DNA of 8,962 nucleotides from Anaerolineae bacterium (GCA_016934645.1 JAFGSL010000578.1:1-8962); one strand, 5' to 3'; shown: positions 1 through 7,069, numbered from the stretch's first letter. Translations and numbers: made by a program. Notes: generated from the sequence alone by a model not told the origin.

Positions 1-947
1 AAGTACATTGTGTGTGGCACGTTTGGCAGGTAGTACCCCGGACCGGACATCGGTGTGGAGATGTATTTGACGTAGATGGCGAACGTGCCGACGGCCGTGG
101 GGGTTCCCCACAACCCTGTCGAAACGTGCGCCGAGTAGACCGCTGTCTGCCCCTGATAGGCGACGATGGTCTGCGTCGAGAGATTCACGTCGATCCACTT
201 CTCGCCAGATGATGCGTTATACGTCGTCGCTGGTGCAGCAGGCACCGCGACCGGTGTGGTGCCTGGGGCCGGAATCGTCAGGCGCTGGCCCACGTAGACG
301 ATGTCGGAATATAATCCGTTAGCCGCTTTTAGCGCTGCCAGGGTGACATTGTGTCGCAGCGCGATACGGAAAAGATTATCTCCTGCTTTCACCACGTAGA
401 CACCATCTGAAGTGGTTGCCGGTGTCTCCTCTTCTGTTGGCGTTTCCTCCGCGGGCGTTTCTGCTGTTGATGGCTCATCGGTTTCAGGCGTCTCTGCCAT
501 TGCACCAGGGATGGTCAGTTGCTGCCCGGTATAGACCCAAGTGTTCCACGCCAGCCCGTTGGCCACAGCCAGTTGGCTTACCCGCAAGCCGTGGCGCGCA
601 GCGATGGTTAACAGCGTGTCGCCCACTTTCACGGTGTAGATGCCTGTGTTTGTCGCAGGCTCTGTGTCGGGCGCGGAGGCAGGGGCTTGGGGGGACTCGG
701 CAGCCATGCCAGGAATAACCAACTGCTGCCCCGTGTACAACCACGAGTGCAATGTCAGGCCGTTGGCTGTAGCCAACTCACTCACGTTGACATTGTAGCG
801 TCGCGAGATGCTGTACAGCGTGTCGCCCGGTTTGACGGTGTAGCGCATCTCTGCAGCCAACGCCGGTGTTACACTCGCGAACAGGCTGATCAAAATGACC
901 GCACAGAAGAAGACATAAATCGGAAACTTGTTTCCGCGTTGCTTCAT
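1..947 (-). CDS. Secreted LysM (x3) / L,D-transpeptidase (YkuD) protein, 3' end cut by window
   Basis: This is an exported cell-wall protein, probably a peptidoglycan-binding L,D-transpeptidase that links peptide stems or attaches proteins to the wall. I translated it by hand: 315 codons from ATG at 947 with no stop to the window edge. Residues 1-31 form a signal peptide (KQRGNK basic start, a hydrophobic run, then a PALA-A cleavage site). LysM repeats lie at about 35-79, 103-147 and 183-226. Each starts YTVKPGD, YTVKVGD or YVVKAGD and ends in a GQ-L--IP motif. The linkers are Pro/Thr/Glu-rich; 152-178 is strongly acidic. From about 250 the sequence WIDVNLSTQTIVAYQG opens a YkuD domain, with the characteristic GTPTAVGTF stretch near 281-289. 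The catalytic His and SHGC motif should lie beyond the edge, so activity cannot be judged here. A GAGGAG ribosome site at 955-960 supports the start, and a good promoter lies upstream. The LysM assignment is very secure and YkuD secure. Confidence 0.92.
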   Translation of the reverse strand, partial: MKQRGNKFPIYVFFCAVILISLFASVTPALAAEMRYTVKPGDTLYSISRRYNVNVSELATANGLTLHSWLYTGQQLVIPGMAAESPQAPASAPDTEPATNTGIYTVKVGDTLLTIAARHGLRVSQLAVANGLAWNTWVYTGQQLTIPGAMAETPETDEPSTAETPAEETPTEEETPATTSDGVYVVKAGDNLFRIALRHNVTLAALKAANGLYSDIVYVGQRLTIPAPGTTPVAVPAAPATTYNASSGEKWIDVNLSTQTIVAYQGQTAVYSAHVSTGLWGTPTAVGTFAIYVKYISTPMSGPGYYLPNVPHTMY

Positions 948-1001
948 CGCCGTTCTCCTCATATTTTTAACAAAGAATATTAAGACCTTTATATGATATA
1001 T

Positions 1002-1030
1002 ATTATAGCAATATTTTTCATTGAAGGCAA
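1002..1030 (-). promoter_or_regulatory. Sigma70-type promoter of the LysM/YkuD gene
   Basis: Read on the minus strand, the -35 box is TTGCCT (1025-1030), the spacer is exactly 17 bases, and the -10 box is TATAAT (1002-1007), matching 4/6 and 6/6 of consensus. Transcription should start near 995, giving an untranslated leader of about 48 bases before the ATG at 947. The surrounding 960-1020 region is strikingly AT-rich compared with the genes. This makes the LysM gene its own transcription unit. Confidence 0.72.
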
Positions 1031-1106
1031 TACTGGAATCTCATCATTTTCCAGATGTGCTTTCTGCGCAAGTGAAGCGCGTGGGCAGAGCCCTTTGCTT
1101 TGAGAG

Positions 1107-1141
1107 TATCTGGGTCGCAGATGTTACCTGCGACCCAGATA
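1107..1141. terminator. Strong hairpin between the two minus-strand exoprotein genes
   Basis: A perfect 14-bp stem (1107-1120 with 1128-1141; arm TATCTGGGTCGCAG) encloses a 7-base loop. It lies 38 bases beyond the stop of the PA14 gene, where a terminator is expected. However, the four-T tract (1142-1145) follows the stem on the plus strand. On the minus strand, the direction of the flanking genes, the stem is followed by ACTCTC with no T-run. It may still end the PA14 transcript or protect its 3' end. The hairpin is certain; the direction of action is not. Confidence 0.6.
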
Positions 1142-1178
1142 TTTTGTACTGGTAGCTTAAGCCGTCAACACTCGGCGC

Positions 1179-2489
1179 TTAGCGCGGTTCCCACTTCACC
1201 GCATCCCAGGCAATGAGCCGGGAACGCGTAGCCTCGAAGGTCACGTCGGCCAGTGAGACGTAATCCTCGCTGGTGCCCCGGAATCGATAGGTACCCAGCG
1301 ACACCCACTGGTTGCTGTAGGCCGATTGATTCACAATGCGCAGCGTGTAGCCATCGGCGTGGTTGATCCAGTAGCGCGCCTGCCCGGTGGTGGTGAAACG
1401 ATCCGGGATGTAGACGAAGACTTCGTACCGTCGTGCGGACAGCGATGGGTACCACCGTCCCCAGTTGTAGTTCGAGTTGGCGTTGTAGTTGTTCGTTGTC
1501 CACATGAGGGTGCTATTGTAACCCTCATTCTGATAGCGCCACCCGCTGGCTGGACCGCCCTTGACGAAGCCGGCATCCCGTTCATCCAAAATGATGGTCC
1601 CGGCGGGTGGCGGCGTGGGCGTTGTTCCGCCGCCGCTCCACGAGAGCTTCGCCACCGCGCCACCCGCGTTTTCGTAGTATTGCAGCTCGATGGTCGCCTG
1701 GCCGGCAGGCAGATACAGATCGCTGGTGTACGTGCGCGGCGCTTGATCGATCCAGGCGTCCACGAGCAGATGGCCGTTCACCCATAGCCGTGCGCCATCA
1801 TCTACTGTGAGTGTGAAGTGGTACATCCCGGCGGTGAAGTTGAGCGTTTGTGTCCAACGCACCGAGAAGCGATCCACTCCCACTACACCTGGCGCGGGCG
1901 AGCCGGCTCCCCAATCGAAGTTGATCGCGGCGTCGTTGCGCACTAGCGCGGGCGTCCCACCGAGCGTGATGTTGTTGAAGTATTCGCCGCGCCACTGTGT
2001 GATTGTCGGTATCTGATCCTTGAGCTGCCATTGTACCTTGGCAACAGCCAATCCACCCTTTTCGAAGTATTCGACCTGGATGAGATGGTGGCCTGCGCCG
2101 AGATATTTCTCGGCAGTGTACGTCGTCGCGGGACGTTCGTACCACTGATTGATGATCAGCGCGTCATCCACCCAGACGCGGATGCCATCGTCTGCTGTGG
2201 CGGTGAATAGGTATGTGCCGGGTGTCACGTCGATATAGCGCGTCCATCGCGCAGAGAAATTGTCTGTGGTGACGACACCTGGCGCGGGCGAGCTGTACCC
2301 CCAGTTGTAGTCGATGTTGGCCTCAGCGCGTTGCAAGACCAACGCTCCTGCCAGATTCACATTGTTCCAATACGTCGCTTGCCACGTCGGATCGGAGTGC
2401 TGTGGACTTGGTCCTTGCGCTGTCACTGGCGCAGCCAGCACCAGCAGCGCTAATAACATAGTGATCAAACGCATTCGCTTAGTAAACAT
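1179..2489 (-). CDS. Secreted tandem PA14-domain protein with golvesin-type C-terminal domain
   Basis: This is a 436-residue exported protein without a recognisable enzyme domain, probably a carbohydrate-binding or adhesive surface protein. I place the start at ATG 2489 (MFTKRM) because AAGGAGGG sits 8 bases upstream at 2498-2505. Reading could extend to 2540 in frame, but that would put the signal peptide internally. Residues 1-25 are a signal peptide (basic start, Leu-rich core, APVTAQ). PA14 domain 1 spans about 36-155 and domain 2 about 166-286. Both carry SPAPGVV, a paired-Asp motif (DDGIRVWVD at 100-108, DDGARLWVNG at 230-239) and a closing AVAK--W. A Thr/Pro linker (289-297) leads to about 298-436, which resembles the golvesin/xanthan-lyase carbohydrate-binding-like domain (ILDERDAGF start, YEVFVYIP, NHADG, IAWDAVKWEP end). 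There is no sortase motif or C-terminal membrane anchor. PA14 domains bind sugars in several known proteins; the ligand here is unknown. Confidence 0.85.
   Translation of the reverse strand: MFTKRMRLITMLLALLVLAAPVTAQGPSPQHSDPTWQATYWNNVNLAGALVLQRAEANIDYNWGYSSPAPGVVTTDNFSARWTRYIDVTPGTYLFTATADDGIRVWVDDALIINQWYERPATTYTAEKYLGAGHHLIQVEYFEKGGLAVAKVQWQLKDQIPTITQWRGEYFNNITLGGTPALVRNDAAINFDWGAGSPAPGVVGVDRFSVRWTQTLNFTAGMYHFTLTVDDGARLWVNGHLLVDAWIDQAPRTYTSDLYLPAGQATIELQYYENAGGAVAKLSWSGGGTTPTPPPAGTIILDERDAGFVKGGPASGWRYQNEGYNSTLMWTTNNYNANSNYNWGRWYPSLSARRYEVFVYIPDRFTTTGQARYWINHADGYTLRIVNQSAYSNQWVSLGTYRFRGTSEDYVSLADVTFEATRSRLIAWDAVKWEPR
1885..2293 (-). repeat. 19-bp exact repeat marking PA14 domain duplication
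   Basis: The same 19 bases occur at 1885-1903 and 2275-2293, 390 bp (exactly 130 codons) apart, encoding the SPAPGVV turn in each PA14 domain. The two domains align with a constant 130-residue offset over their central parts, so this is an internal domain duplication rather than a mobile repeat. Confidence 0.75.
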
Positions 2490-2790
2490 TGTAGTTTCCC
2501 TCCTTACAGTGAGATTGAATAACCATGCGCCTCTGCGCACGCGCTTCTAGGCGCTTATGTCTCCATGACGCTTCATATGTCGCTAGAGTTCCCCGCCCTC
2601 TTACCGTTATGGTTAAGATTGCGTGTCCAAGTGGTTAAAAGTATGTAACGCTTCAATGTACGTCTGTGCCACTGAAGTGGTTTTTGGGTAGGGGATTTAG
2701 GCCAAGGTGATGTCGGCTGTTGACGGGTTGACGTCAATAAAATAGGTGTTACCCTTTAGCCACAAAATAACGATTGGGCGAGGTTAGCAC
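2490..2790. other. Divergent intergenic region with candidate operator elements
   Basis: This 301-bp region separates the minus-strand PA14 gene from the plus-strand RACo-like gene and must hold both promoters. I see no convincing coding region. Visible elements are direct repeats TGGTTAA at 2610-2616 and 2632-2638 (22 bp apart, about two helical turns); a short hairpin CCAC-TGAA-GTGG at 2669-2680 followed by five Ts; two overlapping-register TTGACG boxes (2720-2725 and 2728-2733), the second forming the perfect 10-bp palindrome TTGACGTCAA (2728-2737); and a TAAAAT (2738-2743). None of the -35/-10 pairs has good spacing, so no promoter is called. GCGCCT/AGGCGC (2527-2532/2549-2554) could form a hairpin in the PA14 gene leader. 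Confidence 0.5.
2498..2505 (-). promoter_or_regulatory. Shine-Dalgarno site fixing the PA14 protein start
   Basis: The minus-strand sequence AAGGAGGG lies 8 bases before ATG 2489. It is a near-perfect anti-16S match and rules out the longer in-frame reading beginning at 2540. Confidence 0.8.
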
Positions 2791-4671
2791 GTGGAGAATA
2801 TACAACATCCTTCTCAACAACAGACGCAATTCACAGTGGACTTGGAGCCCGTTGGACGCCGGGCACTTATCGAACCGGGGATGACATTGCTTGACGCGGC
2901 GCAGCGTGCGGGCGTGGAGATCGTCGCCGTGTGTGGTGGCGTGGGCGCGTGCGGCAAGTGTCGCATCCGGTTGGTGCGCGGCGAACTGATGCCGCCCACT
3001 CCCGTTGAAGCGCGCGCGTTCAGCGCGGCAGAACTGGCGGCGGGCCACCGGTTGGCTTGTCAGGCTCGGCCGCTCAGCAATGTGAAGATTGACATTCCGC
3101 CCGCCTCGTTGAGCACGCCGCAGCGTCTCCAGGTTGAGGGGCAGGAGAGCGAAATCGTCATCGATCCCGTGGTGCAGGCCGTGGATGTCACCGTTTCTGT
3201 GCCGGTGTTGCACGATTTGCGCTCCGACACCGTCCGTTTGACCGACGCATTGGCGGAGCAGGACATTCCCAGACCTTTCTTCGACCAACCGGTGTTGCGT
3301 GACCTCTCTGGAAAGCTGCGCGAACAGAATTGGTCCGTGCGCTTGGCCCTGCGACGACGGAATCATCGTAGCGAAGTTGTTGGCGTGTTGCATCCTGAGC
3401 AGGCATTGCTCGGCCTGGCAGTGGACATCGGCACAACGAAGATGGCGGCCTATCTGCTCGATTTGACGACCGGCCATACGTTAGCCAAAGCGGGACTGAT
3501 GAACCCGCAGATTGCCTACGGTGAGGACGTCGTCAGCCGCATCGCCTACGCTAACGAGCATCCCGATGGACGCCGCTTGCTGCAAACACGGCTGATGGAG
3601 AGCCTGAACGATTTGATCGATCAACTCTGCGGAGAGGCTGGCGTCAGCCACGAGCAAATTGTCGAAGCGGTGGTGGTGGGTAACACGGCCATTCACCACT
3701 TTTTTACGGGACTGCCGGTGCGGCAGTTGGGCGAATCACCCTACATTGCCGCCGTCACCGATCCACTGGACATTTGCGCGTGCCATCTGGGGCTGAAGCT
3801 GGCCTCCGGCGCGAAGGTGTATCTGCCGCCAAACATCGCCGGGTACGTCGGCGCGGATCACATCTCGATGCTGCTGGCGACAGATGCCTGGCGCGCGAAA
3901 AAACCGACCGTTGCGCTGGATATCGGTACCAACACCGAGATCAGTTTGGCGGTGGATGGACAACTGCTGAGTTGTTCCTGCGCCTCCGGTCCAGCCTTCG
4001 AAGGTGCGCACATCTACGCGGGCATGCGCGCTGCGCCCGGAGCAGTGGAGTACGTGCAGATATTGACCCGCACGGACACGGATGATCGTGCAAGCACAGG
4101 CGACGACGTGCGCATTCAGACCATCGGCGGTAAACCGCCTGTGGGCCTCTGCGGCTCCGGCATCCTTGATGCGGTGGCGGAACTGCGTGCCGCCGAGATC
4201 GTCAAGCGCACCGGGCGCTTCCAGACGGATCACCCGCGTATTGTCCCGTGGAATGGCGGTGGCGCGTTCTTGCTCGCGTCCGCAACGGCTACGGGCAACG
4301 GTCACGACTTGCTCGTCACCCGCCGGGATGTCAATGAGATCCAATTGGCGAAGGGCGCAATCCGCGCAGGCGTAGAAGTTCTGCTGCTGGAAGCCGGGTT
4401 GACGGCTCAGGACATCGATACTTTCATCGTCGCGGGGGCGTTCGGCACGTACCTCGACTTGGAGAGCGCGATCCGCATTGGGATGTTCCCGCCTTTGCCG
4501 CTGGAACGCTTTAAGCAGGTCGGGAACGCCGCCGGGACTGGCGCACGGCAGATGCTCATCTCTGCCGCACAGCGTCGCCTGGCCGCCCAAATCAGCGAGC
4601 GGGTCCGCTATGTCGAGTTGACCGTCCACCCAAGCTTCACGACGGTCTACATGGACGCGATGTACTTGTGA
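2791..4671 (+). CDS. RACo-like reductive activator of corrinoid proteins (2Fe-2S ferredoxin + ASKHA/DUF4445 domain)
   Basis: This 626-residue cytosolic protein matches the architecture of RACo, which uses ATP and low-potential electrons to reduce inactive cob(II)amide back to cob(I)amide in corrinoid methyl-transfer proteins. Residues about 13-103 are a plant-type 2Fe-2S domain with ligands C48, C54, C57 and C90 (C-x5-C-x2-C-x32-C). A linker and middle domain (about 104-205) follow. The C-terminal ASKHA ATPase fold has LAVDIGTTKMAA (209-220), a second phosphate loop ALDIGTNTEIS (375-385), SCASGPAFEGAHI (396-408), GLCGSGILDA (452-461) and VAGAFGTYLD (547-556). Length is close to the roughly 630 residues of characterised RACo. 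The start is GTG at 2791, with GAGG at 2780-2783 seven bases upstream; the later ATG at 2881 would cut into the ferredoxin domain. No corrinoid protein, methyltransferase or CODH/ACS gene is nearby, so the target is unknown. Family assignment is secure; substrate is inferred only. Confidence 0.9.
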   Translation: MENIQHPSQQQTQFTVDLEPVGRRALIEPGMTLLDAAQRAGVEIVAVCGGVGACGKCRIRLVRGELMPPTPVEARAFSAAELAAGHRLACQARPLSNVKIDIPPASLSTPQRLQVEGQESEIVIDPVVQAVDVTVSVPVLHDLRSDTVRLTDALAEQDIPRPFFDQPVLRDLSGKLREQNWSVRLALRRRNHRSEVVGVLHPEQALLGLAVDIGTTKMAAYLLDLTTGHTLAKAGLMNPQIAYGEDVVSRIAYANEHPDGRRLLQTRLMESLNDLIDQLCGEAGVSHEQIVEAVVVGNTAIHHFFTGLPVRQLGESPYIAAVTDPLDICACHLGLKLASGAKVYLPPNIAGYVGADHISMLLATDAWRAKKPTVALDIGTNTEISLAVDGQLLSCSCASGPAFEGAHIYAGMRAAPGAVEYVQILTRTDTDDRASTGDDVRIQTIGGKPPVGLCGSGILDAVAELRAAEIVKRTGRFQTDHPRIVPWNGGGAFLLASATATGNGHDLLVTRRDVNEIQLAKGAIRAGVEVLLLEAGLTAQDIDTFIVAGAFGTYLDLESAIRIGMFPPLPLERFKQVGNAAGTGARQMLISAAQRRLAAQISERVRYVELTVHPSFTTVYMDAMYL

Positions 4672-4732
4672 TACGAGTCACGAATTACAAATCACGAATC
4701 ATGACTCGTAATTCGCTATTCGTAATTCGCAA
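4672..4732. repeat. Short cluster of inverted and direct AATTCG-containing repeats
   Basis: The whole gap after the RACo-like stop codon is built from variants of one short word. TACGAGTCA (4672-4680) pairs perfectly with TGACTCGTA (4702-4710), giving a 9-bp stem. CGAATTAC (4681-4688) can pair with GTAATTCG at either 4708-4715 or 4722-4729, so the folds compete. The 10-mer CGTAATTCGC occurs directly repeated at 4707-4716 and 4721-4730. It ends just before the phosphoglucomutase ribosome site. It may be a dispersed intergenic repeat or a weak terminator; there is no T-tract. Confidence 0.6.
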
Positions 4733-4743
4733 TGTGTCATTCT

Positions 4744-4752
4744 GAGGAGGTG
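4744..4752 (+). promoter_or_regulatory. Strong Shine-Dalgarno site for phosphoglucomutase
   Basis: GAGGAGGTG is an almost perfect match to the 16S anti-Shine-Dalgarno. Its AGGAGG core ends 5 bases before ATG 4756. This selects 4756 over an in-frame ATG at 4732, which would place the site inside the coding region. Confidence 0.85.
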
Positions 4753-4755
4753 CTT

Positions 4756-6408
4756 ATGTCTACCCATCCTTTAGCCGGGAAGCCAGCGCCGCGCGAGGTG
4801 TTGGTCAATATCCCGCGTTTGGTGACGGCCTATTACATGTACCAGCCGGACGTGAGCGTGGCTGCGCAGGGTGTCACCTTTGGTACGTCCGGGCATCGCG
4901 GATCTTCGCTAACTTGCAGCTTCAACGAGGCCCACATCCTGGCGACATCCCAGGCGATTTGCGAGTTGCGCGCGGCGCAGGGCACCACCGGCCCATTGTA
5001 CATCGGGATGGATACCCACGCGCTCTCCGAACCTGCGCTGGCGTCGGCCATCGAAGTGTTTGCTGCCAATGATGTGCAAGTTTTCTACCAGGAGGGCCTG
5101 GGCTACACGCCTACACCCGTGATCTCCCACGCGATTCTGACGTACAACCAGGGGCGAACAGCGGGATTGGCCGATGGGGTAGTCATCACGCCGTCGCACA
5201 ATCCGCCGGAGGATGGTGGTTTCAAGTACAATCCGCCCTCCGGTGGCCCTGCGGATACCGCACTCACGAAGCAGATTCAGGAGCGCGCCAATCATATCCT
5301 GGAAGAAGGGCTACACGATGTGCGGCGGATGCCCTACGCGCGAGCGATCAGAGCTGCGACGACGCATCCTCACGACTACATCACGCCATATGTGACGGAT
5401 TTGCGTCACGTGGTCGATATGGATGCTATCGCCAGTGCTAGTTTGAAAATCGGAGTCGATCCGATGGGTGGAGCAGGCGTCGCTTTCTGGGAACCCATCG
5501 CCGCGATGTATGGGCTGAATCTGGAGATCGTCAATCCCGCTGTCGATCCGACATTCGCGTTTATGCACCTGGATTGGGATGGCAAAATCCGCATGGATTG
5601 CTCGTCCCCCTACGCGATGGCCGGTTTGATCCAGCTCAAGGAGCAGTTTGACATCGCCTTTGGCAACGACACGGATTACGATCGCCATGGCATCGTCACC
5701 CGCAGCGCCGGGTTGCTCAATCCCAATCACTACCTGGCGGTGGCGATTAACTATCTCTTCCAGCATCGTCCTGAATGGGGCGCTGACGCTGCAGTGGGCA
5801 AAACGCTGGTCTCCAGCGCGATGATCGACCGGGTGGCGGCACATCTGGGCCGCCGGTTGGTGGAAACGCCCGTGGGCTTCAAGTGGTTCGTCGATGGTCT
5901 GCTCAATGGTTCTTATGGCTTTGGCGGCGAGGAGAGCGCCGGAGCGTCGTTCCTGCGCCGCGAGGGAACCGTCTGGACTACCGACAAGGACGGCTTTATC
6001 CTCGACTTGCTGGCTGCCGAGATCACCGCCATTACTGGTAAAGATCCCGGTGAGCATTACCGTGCGTTGGAGAGTCGGTTTGGTAGCCCCGTCTACGAGC
6101 GCATCGACGCACCCGCGAACGACGCACAGAAGGCACTTTTGCGGGAGTTTGCACCGGAACAGGTGGCAGAACAGATGTTGGCCGGGGAACCGATCCTCGC
6201 CAAACTTACGCGCGCGCCGGGCAACGACGCACCTATTGGCGGGTTGAAGGTCATCGCGGAAAACGGGTGGTTCGCGGCGCGACCTTCGGGCACGGAGGAT
6301 GTGTACAAAATTTACGCCGAGAGCTTCCGGGGGGCAGAGCATCTGGCGTGCATCCAGGAAGAGGCGCAGGCTATCATCAGCGCGATTTTTGCTGCTGCGG
6401 ACGTGTAG
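4756..6408 (+). CDS. pgm: Phosphoglucomutase (alpha-D-glucose phosphate-specific)
   Basis: This enzyme interconverts glucose-1-phosphate and glucose-6-phosphate in the cytosol (EC 5.4.2.2), feeding glycogen, nucleotide-sugar and wall polysaccharide synthesis or glycolysis. The 550-residue length is close to the 546 of the E. coli enzyme. All four functional loops are present: the phosphoserine loop [18 protein letters not shown] (144-161, catalytic Ser147), the metal-binding loop [10 protein letters not shown] (303-312, Asp305/307/309), the sugar-recognition loop GGEESAG (390-396), and the phosphate-binding loop [12 protein letters not shown] (509-520). FGTSGHRGS (42-50) near the N terminus is also typical. 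I see no frameshift or missing catalytic residue, so it should be active. It follows the RACo-like gene by 84 bases on the same strand. Co-transcription is possible, but the repeat cluster between them and the unrelated functions leave this open. No separate promoter is recognised. Confidence 0.96.
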   Translation: MSTHPLAGKPAPREVLVNIPRLVTAYYMYQPDVSVAAQGVTFGTSGHRGSSLTCSFNEAHILATSQAICELRAAQGTTGPLYIGMDTHALSEPALASAIEVFAANDVQVFYQEGLGYTPTPVISHAILTYNQGRTAGLADGVVITPSHNPPEDGGFKYNPPSGGPADTALTKQIQERANHILEEGLHDVRRMPYARAIRAATTHPHDYITPYVTDLRHVVDMDAIASASLKIGVDPMGGAGVAFWEPIAAMYGLNLEIVNPAVDPTFAFMHLDWDGKIRMDCSSPYAMAGLIQLKEQFDIAFGNDTDYDRHGIVTRSAGLLNPNHYLAVAINYLFQHRPEWGADAAVGKTLVSSAMIDRVAAHLGRRLVETPVGFKWFVDGLLNGSYGFGGEESAGASFLRREGTVWTTDKDGFILDLLAAEITAITGKDPGEHYRALESRFGSPVYERIDAPANDAQKALLREFAPEQVAEQMLAGEPILAKLTRAPGNDAPIGGLKVIAENGWFAARPSGTEDVYKIYAESFRGAEHLACIQEEAQAIISAIFAAADV

Positions 6409-6413
6409 GCTAA

Positions 6414-6480
6414 GAGCCTATCCGAAAATTTGCCGTTGACGCACCAGAAACGCTCGCGAGCACGATTTCCGGATAGAGTC
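6414..6480. repeat. 67-bp unit with imperfect terminal inverted repeats between convergent genes
   Basis: GAGCCTATCCGAAAAT (6414-6429) and the reverse complement of 6465-6480 (GACTCTATCCGGAAAT) match at 13 of 16 positions without gaps. The core CTATCCG/CGGATAG pairs perfectly, and the interior holds the 10-bp palindrome GCTCGCGAGC (6452-6461). It fills nearly all of the 77-bp gap between the convergent pgm and response-regulator genes. This placement suits a bidirectional terminator, but no T-tracts follow. The ends also resemble insertion-sequence terminal repeats, and TA occurs next to both ends (6411-6412, 6481-6482), so a tiny MITE or deletion remnant is an alternative. No transposase is present. 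Confidence 0.55.
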
Positions 6481-6485
6481 TAGCT

Positions 6486-6923
6486 CTAGGGCTGCCGGTT
6501 CCAGGCTAGCCAGTATAGCCCTAGGTCATTGATCAACTGTGAGAACTTGGCAAAATCGACAGGTTTGACCAGATAACTGTTGGCATGGTTCTCGTAGGCC
6601 ATCACCAAATCGCGCTCTGCTTCAGAAGTTGTCAGGACCACCACGGGAATGCTGAGCAGGGCTTCGTTTTGCTTGATCTCCTGGAGAATTTGTAGACCGT
6701 TGATTTTAGGCAGGCGTAGATCGAGCAGGATCACGTGAGGGCGCGGGCTAGCTTCCGGGACGGTGAACTGACCACGGCGTAACAAGTAGTCCAGCGCCGC
6801 TTCTCCATCAAGGAGATGGATGATTTTGTTTGCCATCATGTGATCTTGAAAACTGCGAATCACCATCTCCGCATGAGCAGGATTATCCTCAACCAACAAA
6901 ATGATGGGAGGTTTGCCTTTCAT
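6486..6923 (-). CDS. Single-domain response regulator (CheY/Rcp1-like receiver), distal copy
   Basis: This is a 145-residue stand-alone receiver that takes a phosphoryl group from a histidine kinase and has no output domain. The acidic pocket is E12/D13 (VEDNP), the phosphoacceptor is D68 in ILLDLRLPKINGL, the switch Thr is T98/T99 (VLTTSEAE) and the conserved Lys is K120 (LVKPVDF). The end (LYWLAWNR) is typical of the Rcp1-like receivers that accompany GAF or phytochrome kinases in Cyanobacteria and Chloroflexota. AAGGAG (6930-6935) lies 6 bases before ATG 6923. It is the last gene of the kinase cassette, 142 bases after the first receiver, with which it shares about 63% identity by hand count (91 of 145 positions, no gaps). 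It likely passes its signal by protein contact. Partner kinase is probably the one at 7570-8856, by proximity. Confidence 0.93.
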   Translation of the reverse strand: MKGKPPIILLVEDNPAHAEMVIRSFQDHMMANKIIHLLDGEAALDYLLRRGQFTVPEASPRPHVILLDLRLPKINGLQILQEIKQNEALLSIPVVVLTTSEAERDLVMAYENHANSYLVKPVDFAKFSQLINDLGLYWLAWNRQP

Positions 6924-7042
6924 TGCATGCTCCTTGACAACAATATGATAGCCATGAGTGGGTAGTCATACGATTATTTTCAGTATCGAGGCCGTCTCAC
7001 AGATCTTGTTCCTACTCTATTATGAAGATGATTATTCCTCAG

Positions 7043-7069
7043 AGTATATGAAATCGATCTTAAAGTCAA
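7043..7069 (-). promoter_or_regulatory. Possible internal promoter before the distal response regulator
   Basis: On the minus strand, TTGACT (7064-7069, overlapping the stop codon of the upstream receiver) and TATACT (7043-7048) each match consensus at 5/6. The spacer is only 15 bases, shorter than ideal, so strength is doubtful. The 142-base gap before the distal receiver leaves room for separate expression. Confidence 0.33.

Noticed and set aside
416..983. Overlapping open frames of about 86-100 codons on both strands across the LysM gene
   Set aside because: The minus-strand frame from 947 gives a signal peptide, three LysM repeats and YkuD; the others have no such features.
2601..2647. 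Plus-strand promoter TTGCGT (2619-2624), 17 bases, TATGTA (2642-2647)
   Set aside because: Each box matches only 3 of 6 consensus positions, and it would place a hairpin immediately at the transcript start; not enough to call.
2669..2685. CCAC-TGAA-GTGG stem plus TTTTT as an intrinsic terminator
   Set aside because: The stem is only 4-5 bp, too weak to call as a terminator on its own, and no plus-strand gene ends before it.
2720..2748. Plus-strand promoter with TTGACG as -35 box before the RACo-like gene
   Set aside because: The -35 is good, but at 16-18-base spacing the -10 candidates match poorly; the nearby TAAAAT is only 12 bases away.
3736..4629. Long open frame (297 codons) antisense to the RACo-like gene; a similar 242-codon frame at 2749-3477
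   Set aside because: They lie opposite a gene with clear conserved motifs, and their translations are rich in Arg, His and Gln with no recognisable domain, as expected from complementary GC-rich codons.
5311..6342. 343-codon open frame antisense to phosphoglucomutase
   Set aside because: It mirrors an intact enzyme gene; no motif, no good ribosome site, and low-complexity composition typical of antisense reading.
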